Shown here: piece by piece, positions 46,728-57,936 of the stretch
Layout of the letters: each line of letters starts with the position of its first letter
Numbering within the stretch: the first letter of the stretch is position 1
Assembly: GCF_007565055.1 (NCBI RefSeq)
Contig: NC_044567.1
Span: 47,323,260-47,387,259 of the forward strand
Direction: 5' to 3'
From: Rhinopithecus roxellana
Taxonomy: Eukaryota > Chordata > Mammalia > Primates > Cercopithecidae
DNA length: 64,000 nucleotides
The notes under the pieces: generated by a model
Databases searched by the model: none
The model's input: only the letters and a program-made list of their open reading frames with translations
Told to the model about the DNA's origin: nothing
Program-made: the position numbers and the translations under genes

Positions 46728-46950
46728 GTCAAAGTCCAAGATTGGCACTGATGAGCCTGAGACAATTCCTACGACCTCTCAGCCCCCCTTTTTTTCCCAA
46801 CACTGTGGCCAAGAGTAATATGCTGAAATGCTGGGTCTGAGTGATGGGTTCACGGCTGGATTCAGGAGTAAGATCGGTGACATGCAGACATATGACTAAG
46901 GGGAAGAAAGATGTGCTTCCTGTAGAAAAATCATAGGGAAAAGGATGAGG
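46728..46950 (-). repeat. Arm B of the 4.2-kb-spaced inverted repeat
   Basis: Complement of 42330-42562, continuing on the far side of the AluY at 46402-46419 (tttttcttaaaattttagtc). Confidence 0.88.
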
Positions 46951-46959
46951 TATATCCAT

Positions 46960-47262
46960 AAAAGACAATATGAAAACATCTCCAAGTTATAAAAGCAAGT
47001 TGCAAAAAAATACATGCATCATGTTCTCATTATGTATAAAACATACATACAAACGAAAGTCACATTTTTCTTTATACAAGGGGAATGCACAAATGAAATA
47101 CAGAAATATGGAAGAAACACTCCAAACTGGTGATAGTGACTTCTGGGAAAGGTATTGGGACTCTGGCTACATTGTGCGCATGGCATTATTTATTCTTTCA
47201 ACTCTTCCATGTATTTGAAATTTTTTACTATGGTCATACATCGGTTAATAGTTAATAAAAAG
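46960..47262 (+). repeat. Probable 3' end of an old non-LTR element
   Basis: ggtgatagtgacttctggg, tttattctttcaactcttcc and tgaaattttttactatgg resemble common old L1 3' ends. Confidence 0.45.
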
Positions 47263-47342
47263 CAGTAAACATTTCATATAGAATATAGGGCATTTTCTCT
47301 TCTTTTGCAAGGATACTCACTTGTTTAGAAAATCAAGAGGCT

Positions 47343-47461
47343 GGCCGGGCGCGGTGGCTCAAGCCTGTAATCCCAGCACTTTGGGAGGCCGAGACGGGTG
47401 GATCACGAGGTCAGGAGATTGAGACCATCCTGGCTAACACGGTGAAACCCCATCTCTACTG

Positions 47462-47493
<32 letters not shown>

Positions 47494-47661
47494 AAACTAG
47501 CCAGGCGAGGTGGCGGGCGCCTGTAGTCCCAGCTACTCGGGAGGCTGAGCCAGGAGAATGGCGTGAACCTGGGAGGCGGAGCTTGAAGTGAGCTGAGATC
47601 CCGCCACTGCACTCCAGCCTGGGCCACAGAGCGAGACTCCATCTCAAAAAAAAAAAAAAAA
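47343..47661 (+). mobile_element. AluY, Old World monkey type, with central A-run
   Basis: A 27-bp A-run sits after tctctactg; ctagccaggcgaggtgg present. agaaaatcaagaggc flanks both ends. Confidence 0.94.
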
Positions 47662-48284
47662 GAAAATCAAGAGGCCAATTCAGACGCAAAGTTTATCTGG
47701 TCTATGAGGACAATGCTAAGAGGTGGTCCCATCTGTTTTTGTGTTTGCAAAACCACATCATGACTTTGCATACCAACATGTAAGATATTCTCTTCCCCAT
47801 CTCTGTGTCTGTGTTCATTTTCTTTGTTGCCCACTACTTCCGAGTCAACTTCCAGCCAATATGGCAGGCTGAATGGAATCAAAGGACTTCTTCCTCTGAT
47901 TCCAGAAATAAAATAAAACAACAAAATTTTTAAGATATAGGAAAGCTCAAAATTAAGAAAGGGATCTCTTCAGGTGCCAGTAAAAAAGGAGAATTTCAAA
48001 GTCAGACCAGTGAACAGAAGCCAAACAGCACAAAGGACTATTGGAACTGAATACCAGTTGGGCGTTTGGTCCCTGCAGACAGAGTTAAAGGAATATTATC
48101 TCTGGAAGGCTGGAGGACAGGACACAGAAATTGAGCTACCTACAGAAAGATGAGACCCCGTAAGAGATGCCCATTCATTTACAAAATAAGAATGGGAAAA
48201 ATTTACTTGTTGCCAGGTATCAATGTATTGCCTTCTAATTTAAGCTTCACTGTCGGCTCTATGAAAATTGATCTGAGCCCTGTC
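47662..48284. other. Unclassified intergenic sequence
   Basis: No repeat or exon recognised. Confidence 0.35.
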
Positions 48285-48490
48285 TGGGCGTGGTGGCTCA
48301 CACCTGTAACCCCAGCACTTTGGGAGGCCGAGGTGGGTGGATCACAGGGTCAGGAGTTCAAGACCAGCCTGGCCAACATAGTGAAACCCCATCTCTACTA
48401 AAAAAAATTACAAAAAATAAGCCAGGCGTGGTGGCCGGCGCCTGTAATCCCAGCTACTCGGGAGGCTGAGGCAGGAGAATCACTTGAACC
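48285..48490 (+). mobile_element. Alu, plus-strand half of a head-to-head fusion
   Basis: Runs from tgggcgtggtggctcac to gaatcacttgaaccc and has no 3' end or tail. Confidence 0.9.
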
Positions 48491-48712
48491 CTCCACCTCC
48501 CAGGTTCAAGCGATCCTCCCACCTCAGCCTTGTGAGTAGCTAGGATTAAAGGCATATACCACCACGCCTGGCTAATTTTTTTAATATTTTTAGTACAGAC
48601 AGAGTTTCAGCACTTGGCCAGGCTAGTCTCAAACTCCTGACCTCAAGTGATCCACCCGCCTTAGCCTCCCAAAGCGCTGGGATTACAGGTGTGAGCCACT
48701 GCAACTGGCCAA
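48491..48712 (-). mobile_element. Alu, minus-strand half of the fusion
   Basis: Begins tccacctcccaggttcaag with no T-run and ends cactgcaactggcc. Confidence 0.9.
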
Positions 48713-48714
48713 TA

Positions 48715-49130
48715 TTTTAAGTTTTCAACTGTATTTTATCTCTTTATAAAAAGATTAGATTCGGGGGTACAAATGCATGTTTGTTACGTGGGTATATTGT
48801 GTAACAGTGGGGACTGGGCTTCTAGTGTGCCCATCACCCAAATACTGAACACTGTACCCAACAGGTAATTTTTCAACCCTCAGTCTCCTCATGCCCTCCC
48901 CGCTTTTGCAGTCCCAGTGTCTATTATTTTCATCTTTACATTCATGTGTATCCATCATTTAGCTCTCACTTATAAATGACAACATGAGATATTTCATTTT
49001 CTGCTTCTTAGTTAGTTCACTTAGGATAATGGCCTCCAGGTTCATCCATGTTGCTGCAAAGGATATAATTTCATTCTTTTTTTCTGGCTGCATAGTATTC
49101 CATGATCCAACTGTATTTTATCTTGATTTA
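48715..49130 (-). mobile_element. L1 3' fragment, antisense
   Basis: gtacaaatgcatgtttgtta, catcatttagctctcactta, ataatggcctccaggttcat and gcatagtattccatgatcc are L1 complement. Confidence 0.8.
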
Positions 49131-49221
49131 TATCATTAAGATTTAATGATATAAATTATGAGACTCATTGCTCTTCACTTTTTTCCTGCCCATCTTTCAG
49201 GATATCTGTTAGAATTCTATG

Positions 49222-49518
49222 GCCAGCCAGGCACCGTGGCTCACGCCTGTAATCCCAGCACTTTGGGAGACTGAAGTGGGTGGATCACCTGAGGTCAGGA
49301 GTTCCAAGACCGGCCTGGCCAACATGGTGAAACTCCATCTCTATTAAAAAATACAAAAACAAAACAAAACAAAAAAATAGCCGGGCGTGGTGGTGAGTGC
49401 CTGTAATTCCAGCTACATAGGAGGCTAAGGCAGGAGAATCACTTGAACCCAGGAGGTGGAAGTTGCAGTGAGCCTGCACTCCAGCCTGGGCAATAAGAGC
49501 AAAACTCTGTCTCAAAAA

Positions 49519-49561
<43 letters not shown>

Positions 49562-49573
49562 GAAAAAAGAAAA
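49222..49573 (+). mobile_element. Alu with (AAAAG)n tail
   Basis: Right monomer lacks ccgagatcgcgccactg; the tail is a degenerate AAAAG repeat. Confidence 0.9.
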
Positions 49574-49579
49574 GGGACC

Positions 49580-49697
49580 TCAGATCAATTACATCAGTGT
49601 TCACTAAAAAAAATAGAAAAAGTAAATTAAATCCAAATTAATTAGGAGAAAGGATGTAATAGACATAAAAACAGCAATATCAGAAATGAGATAGAAA

Positions 49698-49735
<38 letters not shown>

Positions 49736-50170
49736 CAAGGAAACCAAACGCTGGTTCTTGAAAAGATTTTTTAAAATTGATAAACTTCTAGCCAGAGTAG
49801 TCAGGTAAGAAAGAGAGAAGACACAAATTCCCAATGTCCAGGATGAGAGAGGTAACATTACTACAGATTAGACAGATTCCCACAGAATAATATTGGGATT
49901 TTTTTGTTCCAGTAAATTGAACAATTTAGACAAAATTTGCAAATTCCTTGAAAGATATAAACTACCAAAAAATATTGATAAATTGGACTGCTTCAAACTC
50001 AAAAACTTTGCTCTTTAAAAAACTATATTCAGATAATAAGAAAGCAAGTCACAGGCTGGGAAAATATATTTCAAAGATACTTGTGAAACAAGTCACAGGC
50101 TGGAAAAATATACTTCAAGGATACTTATTTCAAAGATACTTATGAAAAGGACTTGTTCAGAGCCTAGAGT
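49580..50170 (+). mobile_element. L1 ORF2 remnant with CA run
   Basis: ggaaaccaaacgctggttct, aattgataaacttctagcc, agaagacacaaattccc and attccttgaaagatataaac follow L1 ORF2. (CA)n at 49698-49733. Confidence 0.8.
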
Positions 50171-50680
50171 AAATGTGTTACAGAGAACACTGCTAAGGCC
50201 TGGGACCCTCTCATGATATCCCAACAAACCAAGACTATTCTAAAGGCTGAGTCCTTAGCAGAGAGAAACCAGGGAGGTGCATCTCTGAGTTCCAATCCAA
50301 TCTCTTGGAGGAGGAAGAAAGTGAGACTGAGCTTAGGAAGAGCATGGAAACTGAATGTGACAAATTGCTCTGAGAGTCAACACAAGAGAAAGAACCAGAT
50401 AAAGCAGGAAGACTCCTAGACTCCTATTCACCCAAGAGGACTTGGACAACCATGTCTTCCACAGTGCCTAAGTGTACCTCAGTGTAAGACTTGAAGAGAA
50501 CATGGACTTCTTTTGCAATGCAAACACACAGGTTTACTGGTATCCATATTGTCCTCTGGGGTCAGGTGGCTGGGTCTTCTTGCTTTCTCTGTTATCTCAG
50601 TTTTACCTTCTAACTGCTGCTTTGATCAAAGGTAAGTTGTCTTTTTCACTGCAGTAAAAAATGGACTCCATTCTTCCTTG
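50171..50680. other. Unclassified intergenic sequence
   Basis: Nothing recognised. Confidence 0.35.
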
Positions 50681-50990
50681 TTTTTTTTGTTTTTTGTGGT
50701 TTTCTTTTTGAGATGGAGTCTCAGTCTGTCACCCAGGTTGGAATGCAATGGCGCGATCTTGGCTTGCTGCAACCTCCACCTCCTGGGTTCAAGCAATTCT
50801 GCCGCCTTAGCCTCCCGAGTAGCTGAGATTACAGGTGCACGCCACCACGCCCAGCTATTTTTTGTTATTTTTAGTAGAGACAGGGTTTCACCATGTTGGC
50901 CAGGCTGGTCTCGAACTCCTGACCTCAGGTGGTCTGCCCTCCTCGGCCTCCCAAAGTGCTGGGATTACAGGCGTGAGCCACCACACCCGG
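50681..50990 (-). mobile_element. AluS with target-site duplication
   Basis: ccattcttccttg / ccattcttcctt flank the element. Confidence 0.92.
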
Positions 50991-51537
50991 CCCATTCTTC
51001 CTTCTTAAGGAAAAAAAATGTAGCAGAGACATGTCAATGAGTCATACTAATATGTATAAGGGAAGACTTAATTCTTGGGATCAGGTGTCTTGAACAAATG
51101 TTTACCATCAAAAAAGGAAGTATTTGCAGAAAAAGGACTGTTTAAGTACAGGTGACCTCAACTGTTGGGCCCCAGGCCCGGGGTCAGGCTTAGCAGCTTC
51201 TAAGTAAGAAATGATAGGATATTTTTAAGAGTCGCTACTGAAGAGTGTGCAGACCTTTAGGAAATGGGATAGTCAACTAATTATCTGTCAGGCAGATGTG
51301 GAACTTGTGTCTTTTGAAGTACAAGCCCTCCAGAGAGAGGCCTGAGGAGGCTTCCACTCTTTAGAAAACAGCAAGTCATTGGAACGAAAAGCACTTTTAG
51401 ATTTTAGAAAGAATTCAAGTAACTACTTTCTGATAGCAATAGCAAGCAACGAACCAAGTTTACTCAGCAGGAATGAAACAAGGTCATTTATCAAACCTGA
51501 ATAATTCAGACAGCCATGCGTGTTTCATGGACAGGAT
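50991..51537. other. Unclassified, downstream of USP43
   Basis: Low-copy sequence between an Alu and the distal USP43 poly(A) signal. Confidence 0.4.
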
Positions 51538-51543
51538 TTTATT
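51538..51543 (-). terminator. USP43: Candidate distal USP43 poly(A) signal
   Basis: TTTATT on the plus strand reads AATAAA on the minus strand, about 690 nt after the USP43 stop. The minus strand then reads moderately G/T-rich sequence (gtccatgaaacacgcatggc). It would define a 3'UTR of about 0.7 kb that is free of Alus. Confidence 0.5.
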
Positions 51544-52232
51544 AAAATTGTACATATATCTCATATTTAAATTAAAAAAAGAACATTTTTTTCTAGTATC
51601 AAAATAGTTATTTTTAAAATACCTTGAAAAACTTTAATACAATTTGTAATATATTAAATATTCACCTGAACTCTCAGCCATTTATCTCCCATCTCTCTCT
51701 GCTAGAATCTTGGCTTACCATCACTATCATTCTTTTGTTTTTTTCTCTTTTTTTGGTATCTTTAATGCTTATCCCAGTAAAGCATTAAAACTAAAATATT
51801 TTTATTTAAGTCCACAATGTTTAAAAAAAAAGAAAGAAAGAAAAAGGAAAAGCCAATGACAGTATTTGACATGACTTTGAAGATTCTTATTAACCAGGCT
51901 CACCTTGTTTGCCCACATCCAAAGCTCTTTAGTAAATACCAGTTCTTGCCCTGAAACTGGTAATATTGACCCAATAGCATCCTCTAGTGGCCAGACTGTA
52001 GCAAAGCACCCAATGATAGAGGAAGGTTTTGGACCTTGGGTTATGTGGACCTTGGGTGTTAGAAGTCTAGATATGGAGACCCCCCTCCCCCCGCAAAACA
52101 CACACACACACAAAATTTTTAAGGGATTACAAGACAACTGGCTTCCTGGAAACCCACTTTCAACACAAGCTGCCTACAGTTGCTTGGCAAAGTCCCAAGA
52201 ACGCCAGCGTCACACAATACTGATACGCTCCA
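51544..52232 (-). other. USP43: USP43 3' untranslated region (predicted)
   Basis: This is non-repetitive DNA, apart from a short CA run at 52096-52112 and A-rich tracts, between the USP43 stop and the distal AATAAA. The absence of Alus for about 700 bp is unusual in this window and fits transcribed, retained sequence. Confidence 0.5.
51801..51806 (-). terminator. USP43: Candidate proximal USP43 poly(A) signal
   Basis: A second AATAAA on the minus strand lies about 430 nt after the USP43 stop codon, in A/T-rich sequence. It could give a shorter 3'UTR. Use of this site versus the one at 51538 cannot be decided from sequence. Confidence 0.35.
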
Positions 52233-53269
52233 TCAAAAGCTGGACTCCGGTAAGGTTTTCTTTCGACCTAAAGAAAGAGTGTGGTATTTGACCCTCTGAA
52301 ATGTGCCATAAGAAGCCTGCTCCCCTGGAACAGTCCTTTGTGACATGCCCAGTGCACTGCCTCTTGGGGCTCTGCTGGCTTTACGAGGGAGGCGGAGAGA
52401 GCTGGGAGCTGACCACACATCCCTCTCAAGCCGGCTGCCCAGGCCCCTGGCCAGGCCCTCTGGGATCCTGAGGGCAGGAGGTGAGCCTGGAACCTGCCCA
52501 TCCATGGCAGGACTCAGCCTGCCACTCAGCAGGGAGACAGGGGGCACTTGTGGAGAGACCTCTGCCCTCTCGTTCCTCCTGTTCTCCTTCTTCCGAAACA
52601 CGGACCTCAGAAGGGTGAGTGTCCCCTGCAGGGGTCTGTCTAGCTCAGAGGTGCCTCGGCGACTGTCTTTGCTATTTCCAGAGAATCCCACATAGGGGGA
52701 GGGGGGGCTACTCTTGCTTCCCATCTGGAAGCTCTCCTTCCAGTTCATGGCCTTCTGGCCCTCCGGTCGAGCTGGTTTCTCATGCTCCACTGAAGGCATC
52801 ACAGTGAGAGGCAGGTCAAACTTTCTGGGAAGCTTGATGTCCTGCCCTGCATTTTCTTGGAGTTTCCTTGCTGTGTTTGGACCATCTGAGTTTCCAGGGG
52901 CCAGACAGTGGTTGGGTTGAGCCGAGGGACAGGGCACCCCGGCTGGACCTCTTTCGATGGCCCGCCCACCATCTTCGCTGTTAGCAGGAAGGGCGAGGTT
53001 GGACCTCGGCGATGCTGACTTCTCATCCTCACCCACAGTGCCCGTCAACAGTGACACAATGGACTGGCTCGTGGACCGAGGTCTTCGTCTGGATTCCAAG
53101 TACTCCACCAACTCGACAGAGGCACCTGGTGGTTTCTCCTTGGATCCAAAGGACCACCGCAGAGGCATGGTCTTGAACGGTCCCTGCTTGGCTCGGGAAG
53201 CGGTAGGTGCCTTCATGCTGATGCTTCTGCCTTTCACGCCCCGTACCAAACGCCTGGGCTCCAACCCTC
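52233..53269 (-). CDS. USP43: USP43 last coding exon (C-terminal tail)
   Basis: USP43 is a ubiquitin-specific cysteine protease. This exon encodes only its non-catalytic C-terminal tail. Reading on the minus strand, a good pyrimidine tract ends in ctctttcag and the exon begins GAGGGTTGGAG in phase 1 (one base of the first codon comes from the previous exon). It runs 344 further codons to TGA at 52233-52235 and ends TLSLGRKKTLPESSF, which I recognise as the human USP43 C-terminus. The tail is rich in Ser, Arg, Pro and Gly, has no predicted membrane segment, and contains basic-directed phosphorylation-type motifs (RRPRSTSQS, SFGSKEK). The full-length human protein is about 1120 residues, so this is nearly a third. 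No frameshift or internal stop is seen. The Cys and His peptidase boxes lie outside the window. Confidence 0.93.
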
Positions 53270-53964
53270 CTGAAAGAGACAGAAAGACTGTCAGTGTACA
53301 AGCCACCCTACAGCTAAATGCCAGTCATCTCACGTTCACTGAGCACCGCTGATGTGGGAGGCACTGCGCTGGGCACTGGAGACACAGCAGTGAAGAAGCC
53401 AGCAATGGTTTCACCCACTCTTCCTCAATATCCACTTACACGTTTGAAGCCACAGGGTAAGCCAGTGCCAAAGAAGGTATCTACATGCTGGGCAGCACAG
53501 ACACCTGGCAACGCTCAGTCTCACGGGCATCTAGCCCTAAAAATGAACATGAGTTTCATCCATCTTTAAATATTCCCATGAAACGGAATGCCTAGCAAAA
53601 GTTCTGCTTTTCTAGGTCATATTAGGTCCTTGTATTTTTCAAATTCAAGAAACTGATATCCTACCCTGGGCTAAAAAAGAAGAAAAAATTGTATTTAAAA
53701 AAAAAAAAAAAAAAAGGCAAAAACCGCAATTACTTTTGCACCAACCTATACAACTTGTAAAAATATATACACGTGCATGTATTATGCATGCATGTGAAAA
53801 CATACAAATAAGAATAGAGAAATAGATGCCAAAAACAAGTTGTGGATAGGGCCATGGCAGTGCTGTTTGTGATGGATTTTTTTTTTTTTGTTGTTTCCTA
53901 TATCTCAACATTTCTAAAAGGACATGTACAACCAAAGTTATGTGTTTTTGCTTAAATTCTCAGT
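53270..53964 (-). other. USP43: USP43 last intron, proximal part
   Basis: The minus-strand polypyrimidine tract and AG acceptor end at 53270. The segment holds an L2-like fragment (about 53330-53420) and the half MADE1 at 53690-53750. No other exon-like frame with splice sites is visible. Confidence 0.5.
53690..53750 (+). mobile_element. MADE1 (mariner-derived MITE), 3' half with A-run
   Basis: An A-run of about 20 is followed by ggcaaaaaccgcaattac and then ttttgcaccaaccta, which is one half of the 80-bp near-palindromic MADE1 consensus. The left half is missing and replaced by poly(A). Confidence 0.85.
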
Positions 53965-54231
53965 CTTGGGAGGCTGAGGTGGGCGGGTCACAAGGTCAGG
54001 AGTTCGAGACCAGCCTGACCAACATGGTGAAACCCCGTCTCCACTAAAATACAAAAATTTGCCTGGCACGGTGGCACATGCCTATAATCCCAGCTATTCA
54101 GGAAGCTGAGGCAGGAGAATCGCTTGAACCCAGGAGGCGGAGGTGGCAGTGAGCTGAGATCATGTCACTGCACTGCAGCCTGGGTGACAGAGCAAGACTC
54201 TGTTTCAAAAAAAAAAAAAACAAAAGGAAAG
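53965..54231 (+). mobile_element. 5'-truncated Alu in USP43 intron
   Basis: Starts cttgggaggctgaggtg; aaattctcagt on both sides. Confidence 0.92.
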
Positions 54232-54276
54232 AAATTCTCAGTTATCAGTCACTGTACCATTAAAATGCCTTGTTTT

Positions 54277-54581
54277 GGCCGGGCGCGGTGGCTCACGCCT
54301 GTAATCCCAGCACTTTGGGAGGCCGAGTTGGGCGGATCACGAGGTCAGGAGATCAAGACCATCCTGGCTAACACAGTGAAACCCCATCTCTACTAAAAAA
54401 TACAAAAAAATTAGCTGGGCGTGGTGGCAGATGCCTGTAGTCCCAGCTACTCGGGAGGCTGAGGCAGGAGAATGGCGTGAACCCGGGAGGCGGAGCTTGC
54501 AGTGAGCGGAGATCGCGTCACTGCACTCCAGCCTGGGTGACAGAGCGAGACTCCGTCTCAAAAAAAAAAAAAAAAAAAAAG
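54277..54581 (+). mobile_element. AluY
   Basis: Full dimer; ccttgtttt flanks both ends. Confidence 0.93.
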
Positions 54582-54767
54582 GCCTTGTTTTACATGATGC
54601 CTGCAATCACTGAGAAAGAAATCTTCTGCTGAAACACACAAAATCCACCTGGCACAACTAAAACACACAGTCCACATGGCAGCCACACACATTTGGAGAA
54701 ACATTGCAAGGTGACCTCTGAGGTCTGCCCCCCGGGTGGCCCTTCTTCATAGTGTCTGAGGGTGCTG

Positions 54768-55093
54768 TGGACTGAAGGTTTGTGTCCCCTGAGAGTCATA
54801 CACTGAAGCTCTAATCCCCAAGATGATGGTATTATAAGGTGGTAATTAGGTCGTGAGGGTGGAGTCCTCGTGAATGGCCCTTCTAAGAAGGGGCCAAAGA
54901 GCTAGTCAGCCCTCTTTCTGCCATGTGCGGACACTTGAAGCTGTCTGCAGCCCGGAAGAACCTCTCCAGAGCCTCATCATGCCGGCACCCTGATCTCAGA
55001 CTTCCAGCCTGCAGGACTGTGGGGAAGAAATGTCTGTTGTGGATAAGCTGCCCAGGCGTGGTATTCTGTTCTAACAGCCTGAATGAACTATGA
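54768..55093 (+). mobile_element. Ancient LTR (MaLR-like)
   Basis: Related to 37155-37545: atgatggtattataaggtgg, gatctcagacttccagcctg, gtggtattctgttctaacag. Confidence 0.6.
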
Positions 55094-56693
55094 AACAGAG
55101 AAGCTCCCAAAGGGAGCAGAACTGCTGCCATAAAACGCCCCCTGTTAGCGGCACAGCCAACACGATGTGTGACACAGAGAGGGGCCGGGGATTGTCACGT
55201 GCGCGGGTGAGAGCTCAGGAAGGGCAAAGGAACGAGGCGCAGGAAAGTGAATGCTGCAGGAATGCAGGGGAGGCAAGGTGCACATGGACCAAGCACCCCT
55301 GGAGAAATGACGGGAGTGGGAAGAAGCAGAAAGCCCATTACCTCCAAAAGGAGTTAGAAAGCATCTCAAGGATTTGACTTTCCAGGTTTTTCATAGAGAA
55401 TGTTTTATATATATATATTTCTTTTTCTCAAAGCATTTCTTTAGATTAGCCAGTCATAGACACAATTTTACCCAAAATACTCTGTAATTTTGGTTTGGAT
55501 TGACCTTATTTAATTCGCAGCCCTTGGGGGGAAGAAATATTCTGCAGTCTGAGATGTGTGTGAAGTTTCTTTCTTTTTTTTTTCTCTCTCTCTCTCTCTC
55601 TTCTACAGCCTGGGAAGGGCAGAAAGGGACGCTTTGTATTAGCAGGACAAAGCTGTGACTTTTAGCCTTTCAAAATGAGAGCATGTTGCCTGGAGCCCCA
55701 GCAGGTGGCGAGAGGAGTTGGCAGCTGCCCGAAATAGCAGTTCTTCCTTTCTTCCTGGTAGGACAGGGTCTGAGGCCAGGGCTGACATCAACGCCTGAGC
55801 TACATTTCATGGGAACCACAGATGCCCACGGAACTCGCGTCTCCTCTTTCTCAAGACGGCAGTGAAAAAGCACCCCTATCTTTATTCTCCTTCCACTTAT
55901 TGGGCTATGATAACAGGATCTGAGACAGTGACGGCTTTAATAAAATTGAGAAATAAACAGCATAAGAACACAAGGGAATAAGAGGCCTCCATGCTTACAT
56001 CACACTTCCTCTCTACTAAGTCACTTCCCGCCCAGGGTGGGTGCAAGTCCCGGTACCCCTCCGCTGGGGAGATGGACGAACCTTCTGGGATGCTAGGAGA
56101 CAGATGCTGAACACAGTGGTGTTCAGAGACCCCTGGGCACTAATTCTGGTTCAACCCCCGCCCCACCCCACCCCAAGAAGATTCTGTTTCCAGCCAGTCT
56201 GGCTTGAATGAGAACCAAGAAGAGGCTAGAGCCTTACACTGCATTAAAGACACAGGCAGTTACCTTCTTCCCGAAGGTGACATAAGCCCCGCAGCATTCA
56301 TAATGTGCTCATTGGACCCCACAAGAGCCCCCCCACCCATGCAGATGGCGCCAGTGCAGCTGACAGGCACAGTCCCCCAACACCCCCTCCACACTGCAGC
56401 TCTGGAGCCAGCAGGTGCTGCTTTGAAAACAGCCACACCTGTTCCTATCCCTGTGTGGCCACCTTGATTTCTACATGACTTTTTTATTTTTGGCTAATGC
56501 AATACACGTCAATCCAAACTCATGTGTTTTGTGAACAGGGCTGGGGACCTCTTGGTGCCATGCTTAGCGCCCCCCCCGCCCGCCCTCCCACCACAGAACA
56601 AGACTTTTCCTAGTTGAGTACCTTCTGTCTCTTCAAGGGCTTCCATCATGCTTCATACATCCACCTGCTTACTCCTTCAAAAAATATTTAATA
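55094..56693. other. USP43 intron, low-copy
   Basis: No Alu in 1.6 kb. A (CT)n run is at 55585-55602 and a C-rich stretch at 56570-56592. No minus-strand exon with paired splice sites was found. Confidence 0.4.
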
Positions 56694-56973
56694 GGCCGGG
56701 CGCGGTGGCTCAAGCCTGTAATCCCAGCACTTTGGGAGGCCGAGACGGGCGGATCACGAGGTCAGGAGATCGAGACCATCCTGGCTAACACGGTGAAACC
56801 CCGTCTCTACTAAAAATACAAAAAACTAGCCGGGCGTGGTGGCGGGCGCCTGTAGTCCCAGCTACTCGGGAGGCTGAGGCAGGAGAATGGCGGGAACCCG
56901 GGAGATGGAGCTTGCAGTGAGCCGAGATTGCGCCACTGCACTCCAGCCTGGGCAACAGAGCGAGACTCCGTCT

Positions 56974-57026
<53 letters not shown>

Positions 57027-57090
57027 AATAAGCACCTACTATGTGCCAAGGACTGTCTTCAATGCTGGGGATACAGTTGAGGGAAAATAA
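56640..57090 (-). repeat. L2-like fragment split by an AluY
   Basis: ttactccttcaaaaaatatt, then after the Alu aataagcacctactatgtgc and tgctggggatacagttgag: the L2 3' end in reverse. Confidence 0.6.
56694..57023 (+). mobile_element. Young AluY with 47-bp A tail
   Basis: Near-consensus body, ggctcaagcctg and aactagccgggcgtggtgg; very long pure A tail. Confidence 0.94.
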
Positions 57091-57162
57091 TATGATGCAC
57101 CTGTCTTTATGAGGTTTGGCAAAAGCAAGAAGAATATATGATACCATACAATGCTTCTTTTC

Positions 57163-57172
<10 letters not shown>

Positions 57173-57197
<25 letters not shown>

Positions 57198-57446
57198 GAG
57201 ACAGAGTCTCGCTCTTGGCTCACTGCAACCTCTGCCTCCCAGGTTCAAGTGATTCTCCTGCCTCAGCCTCCCCAGTAGCTGGGATTACAGGTGCCCGCCA
57301 CCACGTGTGGCTAATTTTTGTATTTTTAGCAGAGATGGGGTTTCACCATGTTGGCCAGGCTGGTCTTGAACTCATGACCTTAAGTAATCCACCTGCCTCG
57401 GCCTCCCAAAGTGCTGGGATTACAGGTGTGAGTCACCATGCCAGGC
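57173..57446 (-). mobile_element. Alu with internal deletion
   Basis: Goes from gagtctcgctct directly to tggctcactgc, losing about 35 bp. Confidence 0.9.
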
Positions 57447-57936
57447 CCCATATGATGTTTCTTGAGCCGTGTACAATTACTTCACAGCCTGATGACCATT
57501 TCTGCATGGAGGTCAGGGTGCAACCCAGGACAAACCTATCCCCCAGCTTTCCTCTGGTCCCCATAAGAAAAAGCTACACCGATGAGTTGAAGCTTCTCCA
57601 CCTCCGATATTGAACCAGCAGGACGAAGCGGGGAAGAAAAAGGCTGGCTGTCACACCACCAGCCCTTGGGAGCCAAAGCCACTGCCCCTTTCATTACTCC
57701 AAGAACCACTGCCATGCAAGAGAGGGTGGAGCAGAAAAGAAAACAGCAACACGCATGAGGGGGTCTGGCAGTCCGAGAAGAATCAACAGAACCATCGGAG
57801 CAGGCCGCTGATGAAACAGAGCCACCAGCGGAAACGCGACAGTTTAAAATGATCAATAAACTTGCATCTCAAGGAAGACACTGAAAAAACAGGGACTGAA
57901 AATCGTGACTGACCAAGAGATAGAAACTACAAGGGA

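Noticed and set aside
52345..53352. Plus-strand frames opposite the USP43 exon
   Set aside because: Shadows of the G/C-rich USP43 coding exon; no similarity of their own.
53717..53749. Possible miR-548 gene
   Set aside because: Only half of the MADE1 palindrome is present, so no precursor hairpin can form.
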